Of a stretch of 64,000 bases of DNA, positions 41,439 through 49,573 are shown piece by piece (within the stretch, counting starts at the first letter, position 1; every line of letters starts with the position of its first letter). Below the pieces are notes generated by a model. It worked only from the letters and a program-made list of their open reading frames with translations. It did no database searches and was not told the origin of the DNA. Source of the DNA: Schumannella soli (lineage in GTDB: Bacteria; Actinomycetota; Actinomycetes; Actinomycetales; Microbacteriaceae); the NCBI RefSeq assembly GCF_006517435.1, contig NZ_VHQG01000001.1, positions 317,035 through 381,034 on the forward strand. The letters run 5' to 3'. Made by a program: the position numbers and the translations under genes.

Positions 41439-42263
41439 GGCTTCCGCCGCGAGCTTCACGAGGTGCGCGTGGGCGTACTCGCAGATGAGGGCGTGGCGGT
41501 AGACGGTGCGCGGCACGTCGACGTTCGAGTCGAGCCAGAGGCTGAGCCCGCCGATCTTCCAGTGTCGGAAGGTGTCGTCGTCGGTGATGAGCGCGAGCAT
41601 CTCGAGGAAGCTGTCGTCGAAGCGCATCGAGTGCACCGCGCGCCGGTATTCCTCGAGCGACAGCGCCATCGAGAACGGGATGTTCATGAAGCAGAGCGCG
41701 GTCTGGATGTCGAGCTTGAGCGGGCGCCGACGGTACCGTTCCGGGTCGAGCTCGGGCATGTCGAGCTGCTGGAAATCGAGCTGCGCACGCGGCCGCGCGG
41801 TGACGGGCGCGCCGTCGAGGGCGATCAGCACGTCGTAGACGTTGATGTCGTGCTCGACGACCGCGTGATCGCCGAGGCCGGCGAGCGCCGTCGGCCGCAG
41901 CGTGACCGGGTCGATGCGCGCATCCGTGTTCCTGATCACGAAGTTGACGACGTTCGTCTCGATCACGAAGTGGCGGATGAGCAGCTCGACCGCGTCGGGA
42001 TCGACGAAGCGGCGCAGGAACCACACGCAGAGCACGTCCATCATGCCGAGCGGCATCCACCGGAACGGCAGGATGCGCTTGAGCGCCGACACGACGCCGA
42101 CGACGAGCCGCGACACGACCCGGGCGATCGGATGCAGCCAGCGCCGCGACGGCCGCTGCTGGTCGACGACGATCTTGCGCAGCAGCTCGCGGTCGAGCGG
42201 CACCGAGGGATCGGCGTAGACCGCATCCCACATGTCCGGATCCGACAGCACGGGCGCGGTCAC
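41418..42263 (-). CDS. Unknown protein, third gene of a ketoacyl synthase/diiron-protein unit
   Basis: A 281-residue protein I do not recognise. Features: MWDAVYADPSVPLDRELL at the start, an amphipathic Arg-rich region with one hydrophobic stretch (RWMPLGMMDVLCVWFLRRF), the acidic-His block LLIRHFVIETNVVNFVIRNT, and a helical C-terminus (YRHALICEYAHAHLVKLAAE). It may be peripheral to the membrane. GTG 42263 starts 1 nt after the stop of the diiron-protein gene, so it belongs to that operon, and probably acts in the same pathway. Confidence 0.75.
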   Translation of the reverse strand: MTAPVLSDPDMWDAVYADPSVPLDRELLRKIVVDQQRPSRRWLHPIARVVSRLVVGVVSALKRILPFRWMPLGMMDVLCVWFLRRFVDPDAVELLIRHFVIETNVVNFVIRNTDARIDPVTLRPTALAGLGDHAVVEHDINVYDVLIALDGAPVTARPRAQLDFQQLDMPELDPERYRRRPLKLDIQTALCFMNIPFSMALSLEEYRRAVHSMRFDDSFLEMLALITDDDTFRHWKIGGLSLWLDSNVDVPRTVYRHALICEYAHAHLVKLAAEAGRPARA

Positions 42264-42264
42264 C

Positions 42265-42975
42265 TCAGTTGTCCAGCTCTTCCAGCTGCAGCGCGTAGAG
42301 CCGGGCGACGACCTCGGCGCAGCGCACGATCTCATCCGCCGTGGTCGCGTCGATGAGGCCGGACGTCAGGATCCCCTCCATGTCGCCGGTGTGCTGACCG
42401 TCGGCCTCCTGGTGGTAGATCATGAAGTGCACCTGGTTGTCGGCCAGGCCCAGCACCTCCTGGAAGCGCGCGGCCCACTCCGCCGCACGGCGGGCGCCGA
42501 GGCCCTCGATGATGAACATCGCGCCGAGCAGTCCCGCCGGATTCGGCCGGTCGGCGTAGTGGAAGAGGTAGCCCGAGAGCGCCTCCGATCCGAGGTTCTT
42601 GCGCCCGGCGCGCAGCTCGGCGAGCGAGCCGCCCACGGCGACGTAGTCGCGCTCGAGCATGAGGTGATCGCGGTGCTCCTCCTCGGCGTGCCGGATCGCG
42701 GCCGACCGCAGCTCGAAATGCTCGACGTCGAAGTTGGAGGCGGCCCGCGCGATCCAGGGCGAGCCGTCGATGACCTGCTGACGCAGGTTGAACAGCAGCC
42801 GCTGGTAGTCGTGCAGGGTCACGGTGCCGTCGGCGAGGCGCTGCAGGATCGGCACCCGATCCAGTCGCTCCTCGAGCGTCGCCCAGACGCCGGCGAGGCG
42901 CTCGAAGAGCGAGGCGGGGATGTCGGCGGCGTTGCTGTCGGTGGTGCTGTCGATGCTGCTGTCGGCGAGGGTCAT
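42265..42975 (-). CDS. Haem-oxygenase-fold diiron oxidase/oxygenase (HDO) candidate
   Basis: A 236-residue all-helical protein of the TenA/haem-oxygenase-like superfamily (iron-containing redox enzyme). Candidate metal ligands are Glu98-Glu100/His101 in AEEEHRDH, Glu157 in FIIEGLG, and His188-x3-Asp192-x2-His195 in YHQEADGQH, the ligand set used by HDOs such as UndA, BesC and SznF. UndA makes 1-undecene from lauric acid. Located between a ketoacyl synthase (4-nt overlap) and an unknown gene, it could act on the synthase product. The reaction is inference. Confidence 0.82.
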   Translation of the reverse strand: MTLADSSIDSTTDSNAADIPASLFERLAGVWATLEERLDRVPILQRLADGTVTLHDYQRLLFNLRQQVIDGSPWIARAASNFDVEHFELRSAAIRHAEEEHRDHLMLERDYVAVGGSLAELRAGRKNLGSEALSGYLFHYADRPNPAGLLGAMFIIEGLGARRAAEWAARFQEVLGLADNQVHFMIYHQEADGQHTGDMEGILTSGLIDATTADEIVRCAEVVARLYALQLEELDN

Positions 42976-44183
42976 GCGCGAGCTCCTGACGAGGCTGACG
43001 TGGTGGACGAGGGGGCGGACGAGGACGAAGAGGACGGTAGAGAGGACGCCGGCGGAGCGGACGCCTGCGGCGCGACGACCGTGAGGTGAGCGAAGGCGAA
43101 GGAGAAGCGCCCCGACTCGGGCACGGCGAGAAGGATCGTCTCGCCGGGGGCGAAGTCACGCGTGCGCCAGGCCTCCTCGAGGGCGATGAAGATGCTCGCC
43201 GAGCCGGTGTTGCCGCGCGTCTCGAGATTCGAGAACCAGCGGTCGGTGTCGAGGCTCGGGATGCGGCGGCGCAGCGCCTCGAAGGCGACGTCGCGGAAGA
43301 CGTTGGTGCTGTAGTGGCAGATCACGTGATCGAGGTGGCGCACATCCACCAGCCCGGTGTCGACGAGCTCCTCGAACTGCGCGATCCCGGCCTCGGCGAG
43401 CTCGTCGAGCATGCTCACGTCCTGCCGCAGCAGGAACATGCCCGCCGCATCCGCCTCGCCCATCGCGCAGTCCTGCCAGGTGCCGCCGGCCTCGGCCTCG
43501 GCGCCGCTCATGCCGGCGCGCATGCAGACCGGATGCTCGTGCGCGAGCGAGACCTGGCGCACCCAGTCGACGCGCAGCGACAGGCGGGTGGGATGCGGCT
43601 GGAACTCGACGATGACGGCGCCGGCCCCGTCGGAGAGCATCCAGCGCAGGAAGTGCGCATCCATCCCGGCGCGGATGCCCTCGTAGCGCCGCTCACGCAG
43701 GCTGCGGCTCGGCAGCTCCGAGCCGACGACCGCGGCGCGGGGATGGTCGCCGAGCCGGACCTTGCTCACCGCCGCGTCGAGCGCCGCGAGGCTCGACGCG
43801 CACACACCCGAGGCGCTGAGCGTCTGCATCGGACCACCTCCGAGCCGGCCGTGCACCATCGACGCGAAGCCCGGAACGAGCACGTCGCCCATGGTCGTCG
43901 CGCAGGCGAGCATGCGCAGGTCAACGGCATCGATTCCGCGGTCGTCGAGGGCGGCGCGGAGGGCGTTCACCGCGAGCTCTTCGTTGAGCTCGGTAGGCTC
44001 GCCGTCGGCGTCGAGCGCGTAGTGCCGCTGCCGGATGCCGTTCTGCTCGAGGATGCGGCGCCGGATGCGCTCGGTCACCGCATCCGTTCCGCCGAGTCGC
44101 GACGCGATCTCGTCGTTGCCGACGGGCGGCCCCGGCAGATAGCTGCCGAAGCCGGTGAGATACGCGGTCGCGAGTGACGCCAT
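42972..44183 (-). CDS. Beta-ketoacyl synthase III-like enzyme
   Basis: A 403-residue thiolase-fold condensing enzyme with a complete FabH-type triad: Cys128 in SASGVCASSLAAL, His290 in HVICHYSTN, Asn325 in TRGNTGSASI. It is longer than FabH (about 320), with an insert around 215-245 and a Ser-rich C-terminal tail (SSLPSSSSSSAPSSTTSASS). ATG 44183 is chosen because upstream codons are Arg/Pro-rich and TATCGT lies 7 nt before. It starts a three-gene operon. It may condense an acyl starter for a small lipid-like product. Confidence 0.87.
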   Translation of the reverse strand: MASLATAYLTGFGSYLPGPPVGNDEIASRLGGTDAVTERIRRRILEQNGIRQRHYALDADGEPTELNEELAVNALRAALDDRGIDAVDLRMLACATTMGDVLVPGFASMVHGRLGGGPMQTLSASGVCASSLAALDAAVSKVRLGDHPRAAVVGSELPSRSLRERRYEGIRAGMDAHFLRWMLSDGAGAVIVEFQPHPTRLSLRVDWVRQVSLAHEHPVCMRAGMSGAEAEAGGTWQDCAMGEADAAGMFLLRQDVSMLDELAEAGIAQFEELVDTGLVDVRHLDHVICHYSTNVFRDVAFEALRRRIPSLDTDRWFSNLETRGNTGSASIFIALEEAWRTRDFAPGETILLAVPESGRFSFAFAHLTVVAPQASAPPASSLPSSSSSSAPSSTTSASSGARA

Positions 44184-44510
44184 GCGGCTGACGATAGGGA
44201 TGCGCGACCCCGTCGCGGTCAGCGCCAGCCCCGATCTGTGCAGAGTTCGGGGGCACCCCGGATCTGTGGATAACGCGGTCGGAATGGGGCCCGCCCGAGC
44301 CCCGGACGAGCCAGCGCGGGGTCCGCGCCGCAGATCCGCCGATGTAAAACCCGTGTTTCGTCGCGGCCGATTTGCGCCCTCCCCCTTGACGGCGAGCACC
44401 CTCATGCGACGTAATGTTCTTGCGTCTTGCGATAATGCTTTCGCATTATCTAATAAACGTGGGGACGGTCATCCAGGCCAGCCGTTCACACCCGGGAGAT
44501 ACGGACAGGG
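44184..44510. promoter_or_regulatory. Divergent region with palindromic operator GATAATGC-TTTC-GCATTATC
   Basis: About 330 nt without a gene. The perfect 8-bp inverted repeat at 44431-44450 sits in an A+T-rich island, about 60 nt before the start of the first B6-catabolic gene, followed by CTAATAAA (possible -10). It is a strong candidate operator for that operon, perhaps for the IclR protein encoded at 59600 or a GntR-type regulator elsewhere. The remaining part is G+C-rich and holds the ketoacyl synthase promoter. Confidence 0.6.
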
Positions 44511-45662
44511 ATGAGCGACACGACACACACTCGGCACGCCGAGATCTCCGGCGCAGGATTCGCCGGACTCACCGCGGCCGTCGCGCTGGCACAGCGCGGC
44601 TGGTCGGTGCGCGTGCACGAACGCGGCGAGAAGCTGCGCGAAGAGGGCGCCGGCATCGTGCTCTGGCAGAACACTCTCACGGTGCTCGACTCGCTCGGCG
44701 TCACCGACGAGCTCAACGCCGGCTCGATGCGACCGCCCTACTACGAGACCCGGATGCAGAACCGCATCGTCTCGCAGGAGGGCATGGACGGGATCGCCTG
44801 GCGCACCATGACACGCCCGTACCTCCACTCGGTGCTGCTGAACGCGGCCCGCGCGGCCGGCGCCGAGGTCGTCGCCGGCTCGGAGGTCGTCGGCGCGACC
44901 GAGACGGGCACGCTGCGTCTCCGCGACGGCAGCGAGCTCGAAGCCGACCTCGTCGTCGGGGCGGACGGCGTGGGATCCGCCGTGCGCGACTCGCTCGGCA
45001 TCGACTACGACCGCCAGGGGTCGCGCGACGGCATCACCCGCTTCCTCGTCGGCCGCCACAAGGAGGAGCTCGCCGCGATCGAGCCCGACACCGAGTGGGA
45101 CAACGTGATCGACTTCTGGAACTTCGAGCCGCGCGTGCTGCGCGTGCTCTACACGCCGGCCAACGACCGCGAGCTCTACATCGCCCTCATGGCGCCCGCC
45201 GCCGACGAGGACGGGTCGCGGGTGCCGATCGACCTCGACCTGTGGACGAGCATCCACCCGCAGCTCGCGCCGGTGCTGCGCGAGGCCGCGGTCACGCCGG
45301 GCCGGTACTACGGCTACTCGACGACGCGGCTCGAGCACTGGACCCAGGGCCGCGTCGCGCTCATCGGCGACAGCGCCCACGCCATGTGCCCCGCGCTCGC
45401 GCAGGGCGCCGGCTGCGCCATGGTCAACGCCTACACGCTCGCCGAGGCGGCCACCGCCGCATCCGCGAGCGACCTGCCCGACGCCCTGACCGAGTGGGAG
45501 CGGCTCGAGCGGCCGTACACCGACCGCTGCCAGGAGCGCTCGCAGGACTACGCCGACACCCGCGGCATGTCGCAGGGCGGCCAGTTCACCGGCGACGTCA
45601 TGGAGACGACGCTCTACGACCCCACCGACCCGCGCCGCCACGACGTGGCGCGGACCCGCTGA
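44511..45662 (+). CDS. 2-methyl-3-hydroxypyridine-5-carboxylate oxygenase (MHPCO)-like FAD monooxygenase
   Basis: Ring-opening step of vitamin B6 degradation: oxygenation of 2-methyl-3-hydroxypyridine-5-carboxylate to E-2-(acetamidomethylene)succinate. The 383-residue protein has GAGFAGLTAAVALAQRGW for FAD, LEADLVVGADGVGSAVRDSL and ALIGDSAHAMCPALAQGAGC. Stretches such as EWDNVIDFWNF, LYIALMAPAAD and VPIDLDLW agree closely with the M. loti enzyme as I remember it, beyond general PHBH-family similarity. GACAGGG precedes the ATG. It is first in a six-gene operon of B6-pathway enzymes. Confidence 0.9.
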   Translation: MSDTTHTRHAEISGAGFAGLTAAVALAQRGWSVRVHERGEKLREEGAGIVLWQNTLTVLDSLGVTDELNAGSMRPPYYETRMQNRIVSQEGMDGIAWRTMTRPYLHSVLLNAARAAGAEVVAGSEVVGATETGTLRLRDGSELEADLVVGADGVGSAVRDSLGIDYDRQGSRDGITRFLVGRHKEELAAIEPDTEWDNVIDFWNFEPRVLRVLYTPANDRELYIALMAPAADEDGSRVPIDLDLWTSIHPQLAPVLREAAVTPGRYYGYSTTRLEHWTQGRVALIGDSAHAMCPALAQGAGCAMVNAYTLAEAATAASASDLPDALTEWERLERPYTDRCQERSQDYADTRGMSQGGQFTGDVMETTLYDPTDPRRHDVARTR

Positions 45663-45709
45663 GCGCGACCCCGCCGACGCGGCGCGCGACCGAGAACGAG
45701 GAGAGAAGC

Positions 45710-46300
45710 ATGGCCGAGAACGAGATCGACCCCTACTACCGCGTGCGGGAGTGGTTCGGGTTCGTGCAGGAGGTGCACCACGAGGGAGGCCCCGTCGAGG
45801 CGGAGCCGCTCGTGAAGGCGGCGGTCGGCGTGATCATCGCCAACCCCTTCGCCGGGCAGTGGGTCGAGGACCTGTCGCCGCTGACCGCCCCGAGCGCGAG
45901 CCTCGGCACGGCGCTCGGCGACCGCGCCGTCGCGCTGCTGGGCGGCCGGCCGGTCGAGGGCTACGGCAAGGGCGGCATCGCCGGCGTCGACGGCGACCAG
46001 GATCACGTTGTCGCGTGCATCACGACGACCTTCGGCGACGCCTTCCGCGACGCCGTCGGCGGCGGCGCCGCATGGATCTCGTCGGCGACCAAGACGGCCT
46101 CAGCCGGGACCTCGCTCGACATCCCTCTCGCGTTCAAGGACGAGCTCTACGTACGGTCGCACTACGACGCCGTCACGGTGACGGTCCCCGACGCGCCCCG
46201 ACCCGGCGAGCTGATGATCTGCGTCGCGGTCTCCAGCCGCGGCCGCATCCACCACCGCGTCGGCGGACTCACCCGCGACGAGGCGCTCGCCCGACTCTGA
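45710..46300 (+). CDS. DUF1185 (AA_synth) family protein in the B6 operon
   Basis: A 196-residue soluble protein of the amino-acid-synthesis family PF06684/DUF1185: KAAVGVIIANPFAGQWVEDL, VEGYGKGGIAGVDGDQDHVV, FGDAFRDAVGGGAAWISSAT. No reaction is established for the family, and none of the known pathway-I steps is assigned to it. GAGAGAAG precedes the ATG. Its position between the oxygenase and the decarboxylase suggests a true part of the pathway, for instance an unassigned step or a repair role. Confidence 0.85.
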   Translation: MAENEIDPYYRVREWFGFVQEVHHEGGPVEAEPLVKAAVGVIIANPFAGQWVEDLSPLTAPSASLGTALGDRAVALLGGRPVEGYGKGGIAGVDGDQDHVVACITTTFGDAFRDAVGGGAAWISSATKTASAGTSLDIPLAFKDELYVRSHYDAVTVTVPDAPRPGELMICVAVSSRGRIHHRVGGLTRDEALARL

Positions 46301-46356
46301 CCCCGCCCGCCCCGCCCGGTTCCGCCGGCGGGGCACGGCACCACCGGAAGGACATC

Positions 46357-47118
46357 ATGAGCTACACCCCCGGTCACTACCAGGACGACGAGTCGATCGC
46401 GCAGATCCTCACGGACGTCGCGCGGGCTCACCGCATCCTCGAGCTGGAGGGCCACGGCGACATGTCGATGGGCCACCTCTCGTTCCGCGACCCCTTCGGG
46501 CGCGGACTCTGGCTCAAGCGCGGCAACCTCGCGCTGTCGGAGGTCGTCGGCGACGACTTCATCCTCATCGACTTCGACGGGAACGTGCTCGAGGGGCAGG
46601 GGCTGCGCCACCTCGAGTGGCCGCTGCACGCCGAGATCATGCGGGCCCGCCCCGACGTGACCGTCGTCGGCCACTCGCACGCCCACCACTCGACCGTGTT
46701 CGGCGCGACCGACCTCGAACTCGGCCCCTACAACAACCACGGCGTCTGGTTCGCCGAGCACGGCGTGCCGCGCTTCAGCGACACCAGCCACATCGTCACG
46801 ACTATCGAGCTCGGCGTCGAGGTGGCGAAGCAGCTGGGGGATGCGGAGGCGATCCTGCTGCGCAACCACGGCATCGCCTTCGTCGGCGACGACGTGGCCG
46901 AGGCGATGCTCGCCGGCATCTTCCTCGAGTGGGCGTGCCGTTTCCAGCTCGACCTCGCCGCGAGCGGCGCGGCCTTCGAGCTGCCCGACCACGCCGAGAG
47001 CGTCGAGAAGCGGAACCGCATCTATCCGCCCAAGGCGCAGCGCAACTACTGGCAGTACTTCAACCGCAAGCTCGACCGCATCGAGGAGGCCAACGGCATC
47101 GGCATCCAGCCGATCTGA
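46357..47118 (+). CDS. 3-hydroxy-2-methylpyridine-4,5-dicarboxylate 4-decarboxylase (class II aldolase fold)
   Basis: A 253-residue metal-dependent decarboxylase of the class II aldolase/adducin family. Metal ligands are the His residues in GHSHAHHSTVFG (His106, His108) and His171 in RNHGI; Glu87 in the segment LRHLEWPLHAEI is a further candidate. In M. loti this fold performs the B6-pathway decarboxylation that yields the MHPCO substrate. Aldolase-fold proteins have many substrates, so the assignment rests on context: the MHPCO, dehydrogenase and hydrolase genes are in the same operon. Confidence 0.87.
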   Translation: MSYTPGHYQDDESIAQILTDVARAHRILELEGHGDMSMGHLSFRDPFGRGLWLKRGNLALSEVVGDDFILIDFDGNVLEGQGLRHLEWPLHAEIMRARPDVTVVGHSHAHHSTVFGATDLELGPYNNHGVWFAEHGVPRFSDTSHIVTTIELGVEVAKQLGDAEAILLRNHGIAFVGDDVAEAMLAGIFLEWACRFQLDLAASGAAFELPDHAESVEKRNRIYPPKAQRNYWQYFNRKLDRIEEANGIGIQPI

Positions 47119-47222
47119 GCTCGGATGCGCCCGCCCGACAGGCCCGGGGCGCTCCGGCCGCACCACCTCAGCACCACCCAGGACACCACGACGCACCACC
47201 CGACAAGGAAGAGAGCACCATC

Positions 47223-48155
47223 ATGAGCCTCCCCGCCATCGCGACCGTCATCGGCTCGGGAACCATGGGACCGGGAATCGCCGCGACGCTGGCCCGCGCC
47301 GGCACCCAGGTGCGGGTCTACGACATCAGCGACGAGGCCCTCGCCCGCGCCGAGAAGAGCACGGCGTTCGCCGCGTCGGTGCTCGACCAGATCGGCGGCG
47401 ACTCCGCCCCCGGCGGCTCCGTGTCGTTCTCGAGCGACATCGCCGTCGCCCTCGACGGCACCGAGTTCGTCATCGAGGCCGTGCCCGAGAAGCTCGAGCT
47501 CAAGAAGTCGGTGCTCGCGCAGATCGAGGGCCTGGTCGGCGCCGACGTCATCATCGCGACCAACACCTCGGGCATCCCGATCACGACGATGGGCGAGGCC
47601 CTCGGCACTCCCGGCCGCTTCATCGGCATGCACTGGTCGAACCCGCCGCACCTCATCCCGATGATCGAGGTCATCCCCGGCGAGGCGACCGACGCCGCCG
47701 TCACCGACCGCCTCGTCGAGATCGTGAAGGCCTTCGGCTACCACCCCGTGATCGAGAACGAGATCGCCGGCTTCGTCGAGAACCGCGTGCTCTACGCGAT
47801 CCTGCGGGAATGCGTCGCGCTCGTGCAGGAGGGCATCGTCACGCAGGAGGCGCTCGACACCTGCGTCAAGTGGGGCATCGGCTACAAGCTCGCCGTCGTG
47901 GGTCCGATGCGACTGCTCGACATGGCCGGTCTCGACATCTACCAGAGCGTCTCGAGCTACCTGAACAAGGAGCTGGATGCGAGCACCGAGACCCCGAGCG
48001 TGATCACCGAGTCGATCGCCGCCGGGCGCCTCGGCTTCAAGTCGGGCGGCGGGATGTACGACTACGCCGAGGGCGATGTCGACGCGAAGCGCGCCGACAT
48101 CGTGGCCGGGCTCGTCGCCGTGCGCAAGGCGCTCTCGGCTACGACCCCGGTGTGA
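47223..48155 (+). CDS. 3-hydroxyacyl-CoA dehydrogenase-fold dehydrogenase (FHMPC dehydrogenase-like)
   Basis: A 310-residue NAD-dependent enzyme with VIGSGTMGPGIAATLARAGT at the N-terminus, EAVPEKLELKKSVLAQIE, ATNTSGIPI and MHWSNPPHLIPMIEVIPG (3-hydroxyacyl-CoA dehydrogenase pattern). In the M. loti pathway the 5-formyl-3-hydroxy-2-methylpyridine-4-carboxylate dehydrogenase belongs to this fold, and its operon position fits. It might also accept the preceding alcohol, which would cover the missing 4-pyridoxate dehydrogenase step; that is speculation. TGATG couples it to the hydrolase gene. Confidence 0.85.
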   Translation: MSLPAIATVIGSGTMGPGIAATLARAGTQVRVYDISDEALARAEKSTAFAASVLDQIGGDSAPGGSVSFSSDIAVALDGTEFVIEAVPEKLELKKSVLAQIEGLVGADVIIATNTSGIPITTMGEALGTPGRFIGMHWSNPPHLIPMIEVIPGEATDAAVTDRLVEIVKAFGYHPVIENEIAGFVENRVLYAILRECVALVQEGIVTQEALDTCVKWGIGYKLAVVGPMRLLDMAGLDIYQSVSSYLNKELDASTETPSVITESIAAGRLGFKSGGGMYDYAEGDVDAKRADIVAGLVAVRKALSATTPV

Positions 48156-49006
48156 TGACGGTCGAGCTCGAGCGGCTCGACGAGGGCCTGCAGCGCACGC
48201 GGGGGGCGGTCGACGGCGTCGACATCGCCTTCCGCGTGCGCGGCCGCGGCCCCGCCGTCGTGCTGCTGCACGGCACCTCGGCCAATCACGCCGTCTGGCA
48301 GCCGATCGCCGAGCAGCTGGCCGGCGAGGCCACCGTGATCTCGCTCGACCAGCGCGGCCACGGCCGCAGCTCCAAGCCCGCCTCGGGGTACGGCGGCGAC
48401 GACTTCGCCGACGACGTGCTGACGGTGCTGGATGCGCTCGGGATCGACCGGGCGATCGTCGCCGGGCATTCGATGGGCGCCCGCAACGCCTGGGTGCTCG
48501 CGTCGCGCGCGCCGGAGCGCGTCTCCGGGGTGGTGGCCGTCGACTACACGCCGTGGGTCGAGACGGAGGTGCTCGACGACCTGCAGGTGCGCGTCGCCGG
48601 CGGCGACCGGGTGTTCCGCGATCCGTCCGAGATCGAGCACTACCTGCAGCAGCGCTACCCGCGCATGCCGCACGACGCCGTCGCCCGCCGCGCCGCCTGG
48701 GGCTACGCCCTCGGCGCCGACGGCTGGCATCCGCTCGCCGCCCCCGACGCGTTGCGTCAGCTCGTCGACGGGCTGCGTACGCCGTGGGAGGACGAGTTCC
48801 ACGCCGTCACACAGCCGATGACCGCGATCCGCGGCGTCGACAGCCGGGTCGTCAGCCCGGCCGCCTGGCTCGCGGCGCAGGCGGCGCGCCCCGGCGACCG
48901 CTGGGTCGACGCCGAGGACGCCGATCACTACGTGCCCGAGGAGCTGCCGGCGCTCGTCGCGGCCGAGATCGGGCGGATGCTGCGCGCCACCGCCTCCACA
49001 GACTGA
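48155..49006 (+). CDS. E-2-(acetamidomethylene)succinate hydrolase-like alpha/beta hydrolase
   Basis: A 283-residue alpha/beta hydrolase. VVLLHGTSANHAVW is the oxyanion loop, Ser106 is in AGHSMGARNAW, and His is in DADHYVPEE. In M. loti the same fold, also with Ser106 by my recollection, splits the MHPCO product to succinic semialdehyde, acetate, ammonia and CO2, the last step of the pathway. It overlaps the dehydrogenase gene by 1 nt. The assignment depends on the operon context. Confidence 0.85.
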   Translation: MTVELERLDEGLQRTRGAVDGVDIAFRVRGRGPAVVLLHGTSANHAVWQPIAEQLAGEATVISLDQRGHGRSSKPASGYGGDDFADDVLTVLDALGIDRAIVAGHSMGARNAWVLASRAPERVSGVVAVDYTPWVETEVLDDLQVRVAGGDRVFRDPSEIEHYLQQRYPRMPHDAVARRAAWGYALGADGWHPLAAPDALRQLVDGLRTPWEDEFHAVTQPMTAIRGVDSRVVSPAAWLAAQAARPGDRWVDAEDADHYVPEELPALVAAEIGRMLRATASTD

Positions 49007-49038
49007 CACCGAACGACACCGGAAGAGAAGGACACCCC

Positions 49039-49494
49039 ATGGCCCTGTTCATCGACAAGCTCGCGATCACGAGCGACGCCTTCGGCGACGACTCGCGCAT
49101 CCCCGACCGCTTCGCGGCCGACCACGGCAACGAGACCCCGGCGTTCGCGATCGCGGGCGCCCCCGAAGGCACGGTCGAGTTCGCGCTGATCTGCAACGAC
49201 CCCGACGCTCCGCTGCCGAACGGCTTCACCCACTGGGTCGTCTACGGCATCCCGGCCGACGCGACGAGCGTCGACGTGACGGCGCCGGGTGTCCACGTGG
49301 CCCCCAACGGCGGCGGCGCCGCCGTCTGGTACGGCCCGCAGCCGCCGGCAGGTCACGGCACCCACCACTACTTCTTCTGGCTCTACGCACTGAATCGTCC
49401 CGTCGAGGGCGACCCGAGCCGCGAGGAGTTCCTGGCCGACTACGGCGACGCGATCATCGAGCAGGCGCGCACGGTCGGCACCTACTCGAGCTGA
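49039..49494 (+). CDS. YbhB/YbcL (PEBP) family protein in the B6 operon
   Basis: A 151-residue phosphatidylethanolamine-binding-like protein: AFAIAGAPEGTVEFALICND-PDAP, THWVVYGIPAD and GTHHYFFWLYAL carry the conserved ligand-pocket Asp-Pro-Asp and His-Tyr pattern of the family. No enzymatic role is established for bacterial members. AGAAGGA precedes the ATG. It is the last gene before a terminator; its link to B6 catabolism is only positional. Confidence 0.9.
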   Translation: MALFIDKLAITSDAFGDDSRIPDRFAADHGNETPAFAIAGAPEGTVEFALICNDPDAPLPNGFTHWVVYGIPADATSVDVTAPGVHVAPNGGGAAVWYGPQPPAGHGTHHYFFWLYALNRPVEGDPSREEFLADYGDAIIEQARTVGTYSS

Positions 49495-49507
49495 TGGCGT
49501 GAGAGCA

Positions 49508-49544
49508 GCAGAAGGGCCCGGGCATCCCGCCCGGGCCCTTCTGC
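49508..49544. terminator. Bidirectional terminator between the two B6 operons
   Basis: A perfect 15-bp stem, GCAGAAGGGCCCGGG (49508-49522) with 49530-49544, loop 7 nt. Confidence 0.85.
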
Positions 49545-49573
49545 GTGCGCTTTCTGCGTGCCGGATGCCGCGG

